Part shown: piece by piece, positions 34,259 through 45,260 of the stretch
Position numbering within the stretch: the first letter of the stretch is position 1
Layout of the letters: the number at the start of each line of letters is the position of its first letter
Origin: Agelas oroides
Lineage: Eukaryota > Porifera > Demospongiae > Agelasida > Agelasidae
Direction of reading: 5' to 3'
Assembly (NCBI GenBank): GCA_949130485.1
Contig: OX422199.1
Location: 4,078,402-4,142,401, forward strand
DNA: 64,000 nucleotides
Made by a program: the position numbers and the translations under genes
Notes under the pieces: generated by a model
Databases searched by the model: none
Seen by the model: only the letters and a program-made list of their open reading frames with translations
Told to the model about the DNA's origin: nothing

Positions 34259-34394
34259 TGTAACGAGAACTCGTTACGTCATAGTTGTTACATCATCGTT
34301 TGTTATGTAACAGTTGATTGGTGTCATGTGATCAGATCTGCATGTGTGGCTTGTTGAGTTAAAATGAAAATAGCATAAAGCTTCTCTCGTTACA
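34259..34394 (+). repeat. 136-bp LTR with PPT on one side and PBS-like sequence on the other
   Basis: Starts TGTAACGAG and ends CTCGTTACA, giving perfect 9-bp LTR-type ends. It is preceded by a purine tract (AAGAAGGGAGA) as a polypurine tract should be, and followed by TGGTTGGCAGCGGTGGG, which looks like a primer-binding-site region. It therefore looks like the LTR shared between the end of one element and the start of another copy. No second LTR copy is seen in the window. Confidence 0.55.
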
Positions 34395-34825
34395 TGGTTG
34401 GCAGCGGTGGGATCATTTATATAGTGACAAAATGCTTGGCAATCTCACAACTAAGACTAAAATGATGTTAGATCTTACAACACAGCTGCAAAAAGTGTTC
34501 AGTAGCTATTAATCTTTCTCTATTTCTCTAGTGTTGGAATCACTTTACAGTATGGCAAACACAGTTGTTGTTTTTTTCAACCCACAAGCCCCTGTAAACT
34601 ATGAAAGGGGTTAAACTGTTCAACCACAGAGTTCTGAACAACTTTAACAGAGTTCTGAACAACTTTAACAGCCCAAGAAACAGGAAGAAACAGAAAGCAT
34701 TACTCTTACAAATGTATCTTTCTTATCCCATAGGATTAGAGATATCGTTATGCAAGTCAACAATATAAAACATGTCAACAAGGACCTCAATGCACATGCA
34801 CAGAAATCAGACATACACACATGAT

Positions 34826-35379
34826 TAAGGTTGCACCGATATAGGATTTAGCCGATATTCTGATCACCGATAAAATGGGGCCGATATAGGCCAATACCGA
34901 TGACCGATCCGATATGAAGTTAGCAGTTGCTACCACTAGCTGTCTGCTGCTACTTGGAGCGCTTGCCTTTTCCTTCGTTCTTTCGTCGCACTTCTTCAGT
35001 AACTCTGAATGCAGCTCTGCGTGCATTCCTCTTATATGATATACAAGATTTGTTGTGTTGAACGTCTTCGTGGTTTTGCCTCCGCGTGAAATCGACTGGC
35101 CACACGCATTGCAAATACCAAACTTTGTGTCTTCACCTACTTTAAAACAGCCCCAAATAGGCGACCTCTTCGTCAACATTCTCAGCCTCAACAACGAGTC
35201 AAGTCAAAACTCACGACAAAACTCACGACAAAATGATCAACACGTGACAATGATCAGTTTTGCGCATGCGCAGTTGATTATCGGCCATACCGGTAACAAA
35301 ACATCCGATACCGATACAGGCGGATGTTGGCCGATAAGCCGATATCCGATAAGCCGATCCCAATATCGGTGCAACCTTA
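34826..35379 (-). mobile_element. hAT-type non-autonomous element with BED-finger exon, 8-bp TSD
   Basis: The ends TAAGGTTGCACCGATAT and, inverted, TAAGGTTGCACCGATAT are identical for 17 bp. It is flanked by CACATGAT on both sides (34818-34825, 35380-35387). 554 bp. The interior (minus strand, about 34930-35190) codes a BED-type zinc finger: CNACGQSISRGG then TTNLVYHIRGMH, with the WGCF start. BED fingers are the N-terminal domain of hAT transposases, so this is an internal deletion that kept the first exon. The TIRs are followed by many short CCGATA repeats. Confidence 0.85.
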
Positions 35380-35493
35380 CACATGATATGAGGCCCTCGT
35401 CCACAATCATGTTCTAAGGCCCTCAGAAATGAGCATACATGTCCCACTCTGTGGTCTGGGGATAAGGGTAACAGTTCTACATCATAGTCTAAC

Positions 35494-35576
35494 CTTTATC
35501 AACACCATATCCACGCTCCTGTAATATCAGCATAGTTGGTACTACCACACCAGGTGAAATAGCTGCAACTACGTAT
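35494..35576 (-). CDS. SLC9B (NHA) exchanger, exon 2 of those found
   Basis: Acceptor TTTCACAG/A and donor AAAG/GTTAGA on the minus strand, 83 bp. It encodes YVVAAISPGVVVPTMLILQE and RGYGVDK, the highly conserved NHA segment (VSPAVVVP then GYGV.KG). Phases join both neighbours exactly. The next exon lies about 18 kb away, across the retroelement-filled intron. Confidence 0.85.
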
Positions 35577-35649
35577 CTGTGAAAATTCAAATAAGTTATC
35601 ATATAAATCACATCAAAAGACTGAGAACTGCTAACAGTGAAATACCCAC

Positions 35650-36484
35650 CCTAGCATGAATGCCCACTGCCATGGCATCCTGAGGTAGAATGTTCCAACA
35701 ACACCATCTATTGCCCCTTCCAGAGTGCACGGTAAAAGTGCCAACAGCACAAGAGCGAGCTTTAGTCGCTTCAACTGCTTTAAGTTAAGAGAAAGGCCTC
35801 CACGAGTCAGAACAATAACCAAAGCTACATTACGAATGGTTGAACTCCACACGGGGTTAATCTCTCGCACAAAGTCTATTCTAGGAACGTTTCTCAAAAT
35901 AAATCCAGCAACAATCATTCCACAAAGAGGAGGAAGAAAAACAAGCTTTGCAAGAAAACCACAAAAAGATGCAAAAATGAACAAAGCAGCAAGACCAAAA
36001 AAGTGGCCATCTGGTACATACAGCAATCCCATCTGCTGGGGAAGATTGATGCTCAAACTACTGATATAAGATGTCATGTTCTCTTCTCTTCCACTCCCAT
36101 CTTCCATAATTTCTATGCTCCGCACTTGTACAACGTTCTTGCAACTTCCATTTATGTTCAGTACGATCACTTCGTAACTATCACTGCTGTTCTGATCATG
36201 AACTGTCAACATTCTCTCAGTAAAATTCCACTCTTGCAGTTGCAGTGAAACTGTTCTAGCTTCATCCTCTGTGAGGCATATCAGCTCTCCAACTTGCTGG
36301 TTGTCAACCAACACCTTCGGAAAAGCACTAGTACCCACGAAAGCCCATAGTACACCACACCAAATAAGAACAACACATGCCCTTGTGAGGTATCGTCCTG
36401 ACAAAATCAGAAATGTTCTGGGAGAAATGTGCAACATCTTCATTAGTCTGTTCTTCACTTGTTCCTTGAGAGCCATCATACAAT
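35650..36484 (-). CDS. SLC9B (NHA) Na+/H+ exchanger, first exon found, with N-terminal Met
   Basis: Acceptor TGTACAG at 36485. Two adjacent ATGs at 36479 and 36476. Donor CTAGG/GTGGGT at 35650. The protein begins MMALKEQVKNRLMKM, has a first helix (ACVVLIWCGVLWAFVG), then about 100 residues that look extracellular with several N-x-S/T sites (NFT, NSS, NGS, NMT), then the NHA core: LPPLCGMIVAGFILRNVP, INPVWSSTIRNVALVIVL, GGLSLN, and PWQWAFMLG at the end. NHA/SLC9B proteins exchange Na+ or Li+ for protons across plasma or organelle membranes. The first-helix-to-core loop is longer than I recall for vertebrate NHA2. With exons at 35494, 17374, 16456 and 15556 this gives about 430 residues, C-terminus missing. 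Confidence 0.8.
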
Positions 36485-36489
36485 CTGTA

Positions 36490-39400
36490 CAGAAAGAATA
36501 CTTATGAATATTCTCACTTTGATGTGTGTATCCTGAGGACTTTTCTGGTATAGAAACCTTGTACAAGAACTTGCTAGTGACCTGTCTAGAGGTCTCTAAC
36601 TGGCAACGCAGTGACCTCATGAATATCAAATAGTGATGTAAACATGTACAACATGTGATGGCTTCTGTTACTCGACAAGTAAGAAACCTCGGTTTCATAG
36701 TCTACATTCATGTCACTGAAGTATATACAGTCAGTTTCAAGTAGTGTTTTCAAGACTAAACTTGCATAGGCCCTATAACTCCCAAGCAATATTGAGGAGT
36801 GGAAATGGCTCTGAGCTTTGCTAAAAAATGCTGATGTAAGATTCATTTTCACATTCACATTTCCTCATAAATTTTGTGCAGCAGTTGGAACAAAAGTGCT
36901 AGCGAGTGCTATGTATACGTCAATTTGATAGTATCAATTACAGATAAAACCTACAAAATTCAACATAAGGCAGAGCATTGTTGGTAGATCTTGACTATCA
37001 AGGAATTGGCAGAGTACCTTGGGAGATTGAAATTACATGCACATCAGGGCATGATGAAAGAGTGGGTACAAGATGATCAGACAGAGTAACACAGTATCTC
37101 AGAAAGGCATGCCAATACAAGTAGTTAATCTCAGTGAACTACGTACTTTTGATGCCTCAACTACACAGGCACCTTGTGTACTAACTATGTATGCCTCACT
37201 ACTGCTTCATGTCATATAGGTACTTGATAAAATTTATCTGGATTGATTCCTGGGGAAATTGCACAAACCACAAACATCACTATATACTTGTGAGTGAGCC
37301 TCACAGTGGTAACTCAAGTGTGAGTGAGCCTAACACCCGTACCTCACACCGATAATGTAACTGTGAGTGAGCCTCACAGATAACACCGAGCAGCCCCAGC
37401 CCAACCCTAGCCCTAGTTCAGCCTTACGGAACCAACTATACCCCTAGGCATACCGTTAATATAGCAAAGCACACTCCATAACTAGCGTAAACATGCTGTT
37501 ACTAGGATAGGTACACCATTACTAAGAGAAGCACGCTCATTTAAAGTCCCTGACCACCTCTCACACGCAAACTAGTATACTCACCACGAGAAAGCCGTGA
37601 GAAAATTCACCGCAGTACAGACCCAAATGTCCAGCGAAGGACCTTCGGTACCGGAACACCTACCATCAAACAACAAGCCTCCCAGACGCCCCACCAAGAT
37701 GAGCCGACAGCAACAGTCCGTACATTGGTTTGCCCATCCCCCTAGTTAACCCATTGAGCCCCACCCCCAATTTGTTTAGTGATTTGAATATTCATAGCAC
37801 TGGGAATAGCACTGGGAATCCTCAAAGCAAGCCTTAGGTGCGGAGTGGTCTATCCCCATATCCCATTACGTTTTCACTTCATGCATGTACGAAAAAAATT
37901 TGCACATAATGAATATTGATCTGCCAGCCAGTGTTGGTGCTCCCCCACTTGACAAATAACCTCTGGTTAGCCTTTCTCGCCGGCGAACAGCAAGGAACAG
38001 CTCTGGAACATGCTTTCATAGCACTCAACAGCACGAGTAGGCGTTGACACGCCTATCGGAAATATTCCAGAAGCCTCCGAAGTAGGGACACCTCTTTACT
38101 CAGGACACTTTAGATGGCACCAATGGTGTCCGCATTATAGAGGTTCCACTGTACATTCTTCTCATAGCTACCACATAATTCCAATAAACACGGCTGGTCA
38201 ATCTCAAAATCTGTAGCAAGCCCAAGGATTCAGGCTTGTGTCATCAGATTATTTCATCTGTGAGTTGCGTCTGGGGCTGACACTACCTGTACAGATGCAA
38301 GACTCAAACCACACCCACTCACTGACAGCCTTGGAATGGTCAGGATTCTAGAATGTAATAGGTTGGAAACACCAATTCAGATTTGAAACTGCCTCCAGTG
38401 CCAGAATCAAGTGCCCTACTGAGAAGAGTAGGTTTCTAAGTGTAAAGGATAGGACTGGCCTGTCCAGTGGCTTTTCTATCATGTGCAGTCACTCCTCTAG
38501 TGACACCTACACACCTCTTTCTGTCCTCTCTTCCTCCTGTCCAATCCTATTAGCTGTCACATCCCCAATGTATTCTGCTTGGCTATGTTGTTGACCATCC
38601 CACTTAATTACAGTTGCTTGCATTATTGTCATTATTGTCACTATCATTAGTTGCATATCACAGCACATGTGGCTCACCTGTTTCTCCAATTGGTCTTCTT
38701 CCCAGATGCCTACGGGGTATGCACATGAGCAACATTATTGCATCTGTACTCTAAACCTTCTTTACACTGTGTCAATTTCCAAGAGACTACATCAACATAG
38801 CATTAAAAAAATGAAAGCCCAGGTGCGGGCAATTTGATGTTTATGGTACAGTAAGGTGTACCAAGAAAAGTATAACTCGTGGATTTATGGCTATACTATG
38901 GCAACATGCTATGTGTGAGTCTAACTGGAGTGCAAATAATCCCACTCATCCCACCCAAGAGGCATTTTGACAGCCCTTACCTCATTAGAGGCTATCATCA
39001 CCATGGGAAGGTAGCCACACATGCAGAAACTGCCATCAAACAGGGCACCAAACAGGGCACCAAACAGGGCACCCACTATATCTACACAGGGTTGGGCTAC
39101 GTTTCACACACAAGCCATGAGCTAGCGAGATAACTTCTACTGCGCATATGAAGTCTAGTTTCTAGTATATGCACGTCCTCTGCAATCCTCTGTTGCAGTC
39201 TGTGAGCAAGACTACCTTATCTTTCATAGTTGATCTTGACATTATGAAACAGGAAGTAAGCTGGCCTTGTTCCATTACCAAGTGAAATTACTCTCATGGT
39301 CAGATTGCGACTTGTCTTGTGCCCAGACCCTCTCACACGTGAACCAGACTAGATTGCAACATCGCTTGCCACATGAGTGCTAGTCGATCACACTGAATAA

Positions 39401-40050
39401 GTAATCACAAAGCACAGTACAAGAGTAAAGGCAAATCACATGACTCATAAAGCCAGTCATATAACCATTGCTAAGTAGAATACAAGAGTAATGACTACTC
39501 ATGAGTCTGTGAAGAAAACACTGTGCCAGTGATTGGTGCGCTTCTTGTTCCATTTCTGTTTCCAATTTCCATTTCCAGTTTCCATTTCCTGCTTTTCCAT
39601 ATTCCCGTTGAGGCATGCACTAGTTTCCATTTCCAGTTTCCATTTCCTGCTTTTCCATATTCCCGTTGAGGCATGCACTAGTACTATGCACACACTACTC
39701 ACAAGTGATATTGTGCTTACCCTTTCCAACTAATCATACAGGCTATATACACGCACACGTACTGCTTACTTTGGCAGGCCTCAAAGACAGTTTCACATTC
39801 AGAACTATAACGCGGAACCCAGCCAAGCATGGTGTACAGAGAGACGCAAACCACGCAGTTTCAATTCCTCCTCCAAAGTTGCAGACACACATAGCCTACC
39901 TCGCTCATATTCTATACTAGCCAACCTTGCTGATTGCAAGCTTACTTGCTCTCTTCCTGTTTCACTTGCTTGAGTTGGGAGCACACTTCTGAGTGAAGTC
40001 CAAAGTTCACTGTATACGCATGTGCTGTATGAATATTCATGAAACATCGT
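36490..40050. other. Largely non-coding stretch
   Basis: No exon is convincing. Small features: repeated GTGAGTGAGCCTCACA-like motif (37290-37380), a partial transposon end at about 38088-38158 (CAGTGGAACCTCTATAATGC inverted, Tigger/pogo-like), three copies of GGGCACCAAACA (39047-39070), and a 64-bp unit in tandem (about 39557-39681, TTTCCATTTCCAGTTTCC ... GAGGCATGCACTAG). Confidence 0.4.
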
Positions 40051-40060
40051 GAGCTGTCAA

Positions 40061-40173
40061 GATGGCGTTTTTGGCTATGCCGTCTCTCTTTAAGGTGGCA
40101 GCATAGATACTATAAACGGACAGTCCGTTTATAGTATCTATGGTGGCAGGGAACCCTGCGTTTTCAAGGTCAA
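40061..40173 (+). other. Possible first exon interrupted by a 40-bp palindromic insertion
   Basis: ATGGCGTTTTTGGCTATGCC opens a frame that, if the insertion is removed, runs to a possible donor at TTTTCAAG/GTCAAC. The insertion 40102-40141 is a near-perfect palindrome (CATAGATACTATAAACGGAC and its complement), flanked by GGTGGCAG on both sides (40094-40101, 40142-40149). It brings in a TAG stop. Whether the ATG belongs to a real gene is not established. Confidence 0.3.
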
Positions 40174-40539
40174 CAAACCTGGAATCCAAGCTGATAAAAT
40201 TCTTTGTCTTTGTAAATGTTTAGCGCACAGTCCGTTTTGGGAGTCTTCATCCGTTCACTGTCCGTAAAATTGGGGATTTTCCCCATTTCCTGTCGGCATT
40301 GACATCCAATAATCAGTTTATAATTAACAGCTGTACATACATTTATAGGTGTCGTTAGCAGATGTTAGTGTGATTGAATATCTCACTGGAAAAATGGTCC
40401 CCCTTAATTAAAGGTAATTAGGGGATCATTTTTGGGGTGAAAAAAATAGTTCCGGTGAGATCTTTTTTTCTTCTGAAAAAAATAATGGTCCTCCTCTGAA
40501 AATTTCAGTCATCCTATCAAAATCTTATCTTGAACCCAG

Positions 40540-41248
40540 ACCTCCTCCAAGAGGAAAGCAAACAACCCACAGTCATATGTTCCTGAGTGCATCTGAATGT
40601 CAACGTAGTTAAGTGAGATTTCACTTGATGATGTGGCTATTAGGGCAGCACTTGGCTGTTTGACATCGTTCGAATAACACGGAGACTGTCATAGACAAAC
40701 ACTTCTGCAGGATGTTGAGCCCCAGTTGTGCTGACAGTCAGCCAATACCCCGAACGGCAGTGCAGGATTTGGATGAACTCACCAGTTTTGATTTCGAACA
40801 TTAGTGTCTGCCTAACACCTACTGGCTAGAATCCATCTGCAGGAGTCACGCTCTTCAGTACAGATTGTGCAGCATCAAGGATGGTGTCTGTAAGCCAAGC
40901 TGTCTTGCTCAACAAAATGTCTGCATCGGTGATGCTTCTCCAAGGCATAGTGTTTGTGTTTGATCTGTTGTGCAGGGGATGCTGCAGGCTGCATGGTCAC
41001 GAGGACTGCAAATCACGGGTATCCTTGACAACATGCTTTTGAGACAGCCACCTTTTGTGGAACATAGCGTGTTGAGCAGATTTGTTTTTCTTTTTCTGTG
41101 GCTGGTTTGATGTTTTCTGGTGCTCTTGTGGGTTTGGTGAGCTAGCTGCAATGGGTTGCTGCACAACTGAAGACTCCAGAGAAAAGCTGAAGAGATCAAT
41201 TATGTTTGGTTGATTGATGATTGTCCTAGAGAAAGAATCTGGGTTCAC
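40540..41248 (-). pseudogene. Ulp1-like (C48) cysteine protease domain, broken
   Basis: The minus strand reads a Lys-rich linker (41248-41000), then TDADILLSKTAWLTDTILDA, FEIKTGEFIQILHC, GYWLTVSTTGAQHP, VFVYDSL, VDIQMHSGTYDCGLFAF and LLEEVW. This is the order of the Ulp1/SENP fold: the position of the catalytic His (usually GHW, here GYW), the Asp (VYDS), the Gln (DIQ) and the Cys (DCG). Stops at the start of the middle part (GF/stop/PVG) and after the Asp, and a frame change before the Cys block, show it is inactive. It probably forms the C-terminal end of the MULE-SWIM gene to its right. Confidence 0.65.
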
Positions 41249-41639
41249 CGAGTTACCTGTTGCTGAGTCATCATGAATGGTGTATGTAGGGTGCTCATTA
41301 TAGGAGTCAAGGAAGAAAAAGCTTGCTGGGCTTTGATTAATAACTCTAGTGACGGCATGGGAGGTGGCAGGGGAGGAACAGAATCATCATCAGTGCATGC
41401 TGGCTGCTCACTAGAAACCAAAGATATAGGTGATCTCTCACTGTAAATAATAGAGGATGAAGCTCAATCTGTAGGCCATTTAGCTGAGACTTTTGTTTGT
41501 TAGCAGGCTGGTATTATGGTGCACCGGTACGGTAGCCTTAGTCTTAGCATGGTTTTTAAATTGTGCTTACTCCTGTACTTCTACAATCTCCAAAGTTGTT
41601 TCTAGGAAGTAAAATTCACTGGCTACATATATGCTAGCA

Positions 41640-42005
41640 TAGAAGCAAATAGCTTCGTTCCGAGACTCTACCACCGTCCTCTCCACTACCGCCCATCGTA
41701 TCGAAACCGCCCTACCACCACCGCCCTCCATATTGAGACCGCCCTCTCCACCACCGCTCTCCGTATCGAAACCGTGCTCTTACATTACCGACCTTCACGT
41801 CCTCTGTGCTACCGTCCTCCGCGTCGATATCGTCCTCTGCTCTACCGTCCTCCGCGTAAGTATCGTTGTCTTTTGGATAAGTAAGCTGCCTCTCTGCTGT
41901 GGATACCGTCCACTTTCAAACCGCTTTCCGAATAAAAAGCGCACTCTGTGGAACCGTTCTACGCGTAAAAACCGTTTCCTTATAGCGCCCTCGCGAGATA
42001 AACCG
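41640..42005. repeat. Degenerate pyrimidine-rich repeat (ACCG[T/C]CCTC motif)
   Basis: Repeating pieces such as CTACCACCGTCCTCTCC, ACCGCCCTCCATATTGAG, ACCGTCCTCCGCGTCGATAT follow each other with spacing around 20-40 bp. No continuous open frame is present. Probably an eroded minisatellite. Confidence 0.5.
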
Positions 42006-42589
42006 TAGTACTACCAATTGTGATCACTAGAATAAGTGAGCGCCTATTTTGGCACTAATAACGCTCCATAGCTGCCATGTGCACAGCACCCTGTAGGTGA
42101 CACCACCCACCTCCCCCTGTCCCACCTCCCCTTGTCCCACCCTTTCTGGTGATGCAGAACCTGCGCGCCAGCACGCATGCAGAGACTACCTTTTCTGCGC
42201 AGTGTGCAGTATGACGTTATCAAAAGTGTACTATAGGGTTTAAAGGGTTAAGAGTATTAGACCATAGTTAGCTACTCATAAGCCATGTTTCATCATAAAC
42301 TCCTGTACTCTGGGAAGTTGAGAAGCTTCTAATTTCACTGCAGCAGTGCCTGTCATCCCAGTTGTATAAGCCACTGGTTCATAAATGTCAATATGCATAG
42401 TCAAATTCCAAAATGTCACTAGGTGCATAGCAAATGTCCCTAACAAATTACTGGTAGCTGTTATTCTGCACAGATTTGTTGAGTACTACTAGATTACTAA
42501 TTTACTGCAGTGAAGTTTTTTAAGTAAAAGCCTTTGTTGTAGTAAATAAGTACTATAGCTACATAATGAATATGTTAAGATGTCCATTT

Positions 42590-43112
42590 GGCAGGAGAGC
42601 ATCCCATGGACATCCCATGCAGGTGGACTGGACAGGACAGTGGGTCAAGCTTGGTCAGTAAGGGTGGGATGTCCAACGGATGTCCCATGGACGTCCAATG
42701 GACAGGTGGACTGGACAGGACAGTGGGACAAGCCTGGTCAGTGAGGGTGGGATGTCCAATGGATGTCCTGTGGACGTTCATTGGACAGGTGGACTGGACA
42801 GGACAGTGGGACAAGCCTTGTCAGTGAGGGTGGGATGTCCAATGGATGTCCCATTGATGTCCATTGGACAGGTGGACTGGACAGGACAGTGGGACAAGCC
42901 TGGTCGGTGAGGGTGGGATGTCCAATGGATGTCCCGTGGACGTTCATAGGACAGGTGGACTGGACAGGACAGCCTGGTCAGTGAGGGTGGGATGTCCAAT
43001 GGATGTCCATTGGACAGGTGGACTGGACAGGACAGTGGGACAAGCCTGGTCAGTGTTGGTGGGATGTCCAATGGATGTCCCATGGACGTCCATTGAACAG
43101 GTAGGACAGTCC
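42590..43112. repeat. 83-bp minisatellite, about 6 copies
   Basis: The unit starts GTGGACTGGACAGGACAGTG and recurs at 42623, 42706, 42789, 42872 and 42955 (83-bp spacing), then 43019 (64-bp, deleted copy). It contains a GGATGTCC palindrome-like core. Open frames through it on both strands are by-products. It lies between the SWIM and Ulp1 parts of the broken minus-strand gene. Confidence 0.95.
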
Positions 43113-43139
43113 TAAGTGGACAGAGGATTTTGATTGCAA

Positions 43140-43555
43140 ACTTGGACATGAGTGGAGTGAGTCTGATTTTGCGTGGAAGCAGGCCAGTAGTTGATGGTGT
43201 AGCTGATGAACATGAATCTACTGTATCCAGGTCATCGCTATCATTTTCCTTCCTCTCAGGGTCACTCCATTTGAGCAGTTGCTTGATGATCTAAAGTCGT
43301 GTGAGAGGAGCAGGTGTGTTCCTTGGGTAGATTGTGCCAGCTCCATTGTAGATAGTGATGAAATATAGCAAACATGTGCTTGCATGGGATATGGGCAGAT
43401 AGAAAGCTTGGGCATGTGCAGAATCCAGCTGGAATGTTGACTGTCCATGATTGTTCAGATCCACTGGAGGAACTGGCTAGGGAATAAACTCCCACAGATT
43501 CTTCCTGTGTCACATGGCTCTTTGGTACTGCTTTTGCTCTTTCAATGTTCATCAA
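43140..43555 (-). pseudogene. SWIM zinc finger of a MULE-type transposase gene
   Basis: The minus strand encodes SWTVNIPAGFCTCPSFLSAH followed by IPCKHMFAIFHHYL: a CxC...CxH SWIM finger (about 43408-43455). It continues through a polar tail (LDTVDSCSSATPSTTGLLPR, 43231-43150) after a frame change. SWIM fingers are the usual C-terminal neighbour of the MULE catalytic domain, found here at 45261-45780 on the same strand. Confidence 0.6.
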
Positions 43556-43853
43556 GTGAATACTCTGTATTGTGTGAGGTTTCTCTTGAAGGAATTCTGG
43601 TTACTGAGACTTTCAACCATGTTCTGCGGCAGCGCTACCTTCCCTTGAGGCATGACACCACAATTTTTGCACTTGTGCAAATATCAGTGGAGGTGGTTTT
43701 CCCTGAGCAGAGAATCCGGTGTTGGACTGCTTAGCCAACCACTGAGCACCTTCAAACTGCAGTCCCAAGTCTTGCAAGTGGATGCAGACTGGCAAGGGGA
43801 TACCAACACCCTGAATAACATAGCTTGTATTTTGGCTTACGGTAGGCTGCTGT

Positions 43854-44506
43854 TTGCTTGATTGTAGCTTGGACGTATCTGATCCCCCATTTCCTTCTTT
43901 TGGTCAGTCCAAGACCGTTGTACATTTGTTGTTAATTTACCTGGTAAGAAGCACAGAAAGCGTTGGAAGAAGGCCAGATGCACGTAATGGATGGGCCAGT
44001 GGCAGTATGGGAAGAGTAGAAGGTGGTAAGGAAGTAGGCCCAGGCCTCAACAACGTGGATGGTAGGAACACTCCAATTGAAGCCCACTGTTCTACTGGTA
44101 GTAGTCCATCCTTACCTTCTCAGGGTCACACTGCAATGACTAATCAGTACAAGGTCACTACAGATGACAATAAGTCTACAACATCAGCCACTTCTACTTG
44201 TAGTCTCTCACCACCAACTTCTGGCTCCAACAATGTTGACTTGACAACTTGTTCTATGGTTCAGTTTGAACTGAGAGATGGTGTCCCTGGAGTGTCCTAC
44301 CAGGACACCGAGAATACAGCTGGTTGGACTCCTGTCATCGGCAGGCGCAGAAAGAGACCTCAAGTGCCACCCTATATGTTTTACGCAGGTTTCCTCCTGA
44401 TCATCCCCTGAGACAGAACCAGTCAAACAGTGACTCTGAAACAGATGAAGAAATCTGCATTCCTCAGAATGCAGATGTGGATGTGGAGAACCAGATCCAA
44501 ATCTAA
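43854..44506 (+). CDS. Unidentified + strand ORF, probably retroelement-derived
   Basis: A Ser/Thr-rich stretch is followed by VSYQDTENTAGWTPVIGRRR and, after a one-base shift near 44385, RRFPPDHPLRQN and an acidic end (SDSETDEEICIP) with a stop. The GWTPV.GRR pattern resembles the start of small retroelement ORF1 proteins, but I cannot place it. It lies opposite the MULE-like gene. A host exon is possible. Confidence 0.25.
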
Positions 44507-44533
44507 ACTGTAGCTAGGGTACATGGTCGAATT

Positions 44534-45083
44534 CAGTGGCGTAGGAACCGTAGCGGCCGTAGCGGCTTTGGCCGCTACACTTTTTTGGCCGTAAATTAAT
44601 ATTCATAACCTGCTAAGTTAGCTCAAGCTAGCCTCGTTCTCTGGGAGCGAGGCTAAGGTAAAGCAGCCTCTTCGTTGCATCAGTCTCATATGCAGTTACA
44701 TGCGTACATTTCTGATTAAAGTACACTATAAGGTGATCGAAATCTTGGCAGTGAGATGGCTGGGTACGAAGCTAATGCAGATTTTCAAAGAGACTACTAC
44801 AAGCGACGAAAGCTAGCCGGGCGGTCTCCTGGTAACGACGACGAAGTCAGTATAATCTGTTTTCCACATAAATTGAATATTGTACTGGAGGGTTGGTAAG
44901 GTCTGAGAAAGAGGCTAGAATATTATACACCGTTGAAAAAAGGCTTTTGTTTGCAGTCTAAAGGTGCACACTTTGAAAAAATTCGCCGCGCGTAGCGCGG
45001 CGAAATTACTTCCCATTTTATTAGCAGCGTTTCGCGCGGCACAGCATGGCCTCTACACTTCATATTTGCTTCCTACGCCTATG
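44534..45083. mobile_element. 550-bp element, CAGTGGCG-type TIR, 5-bp TSD GAATT
   Basis: Left end CAGTGGCGTAGGAA and, inverted, right end CATAGGCGTAGGAA. Flanked by GAATT (44529-44533, 45084-45088). Inside are short GC-rich palindromes (GCCGCGCGTAGCGCGGC at about 44985-45001, and GTAGCGGCCGTAGCGGC near the left end). No transposase. TIR start and TSD length match the larger element at 47576-49242. I suggest a hAT-related family with 5-bp duplications. Confidence 0.65.
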
Positions 45084-45260
45084 GAATTAGCTTTCTGCTA
45101 TTCATGTATCCAATGTACATGATCATGATGTACATGAATTCTTATAGAAAAAGAAATACCTGCCGAAGTGTATGTGCCCACAATTGCACATGTAGAAAGT
45201 AAGACAGCATGATACTACCCCTACATACAAGTATCTGACTATGCATGTTTTCTACCTTTG

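Noticed and set aside
42575..43149. Overlapping ORFs on both strands through the 83-bp repeat
   Set aside because: Repeat by-products, for the same reason as above.
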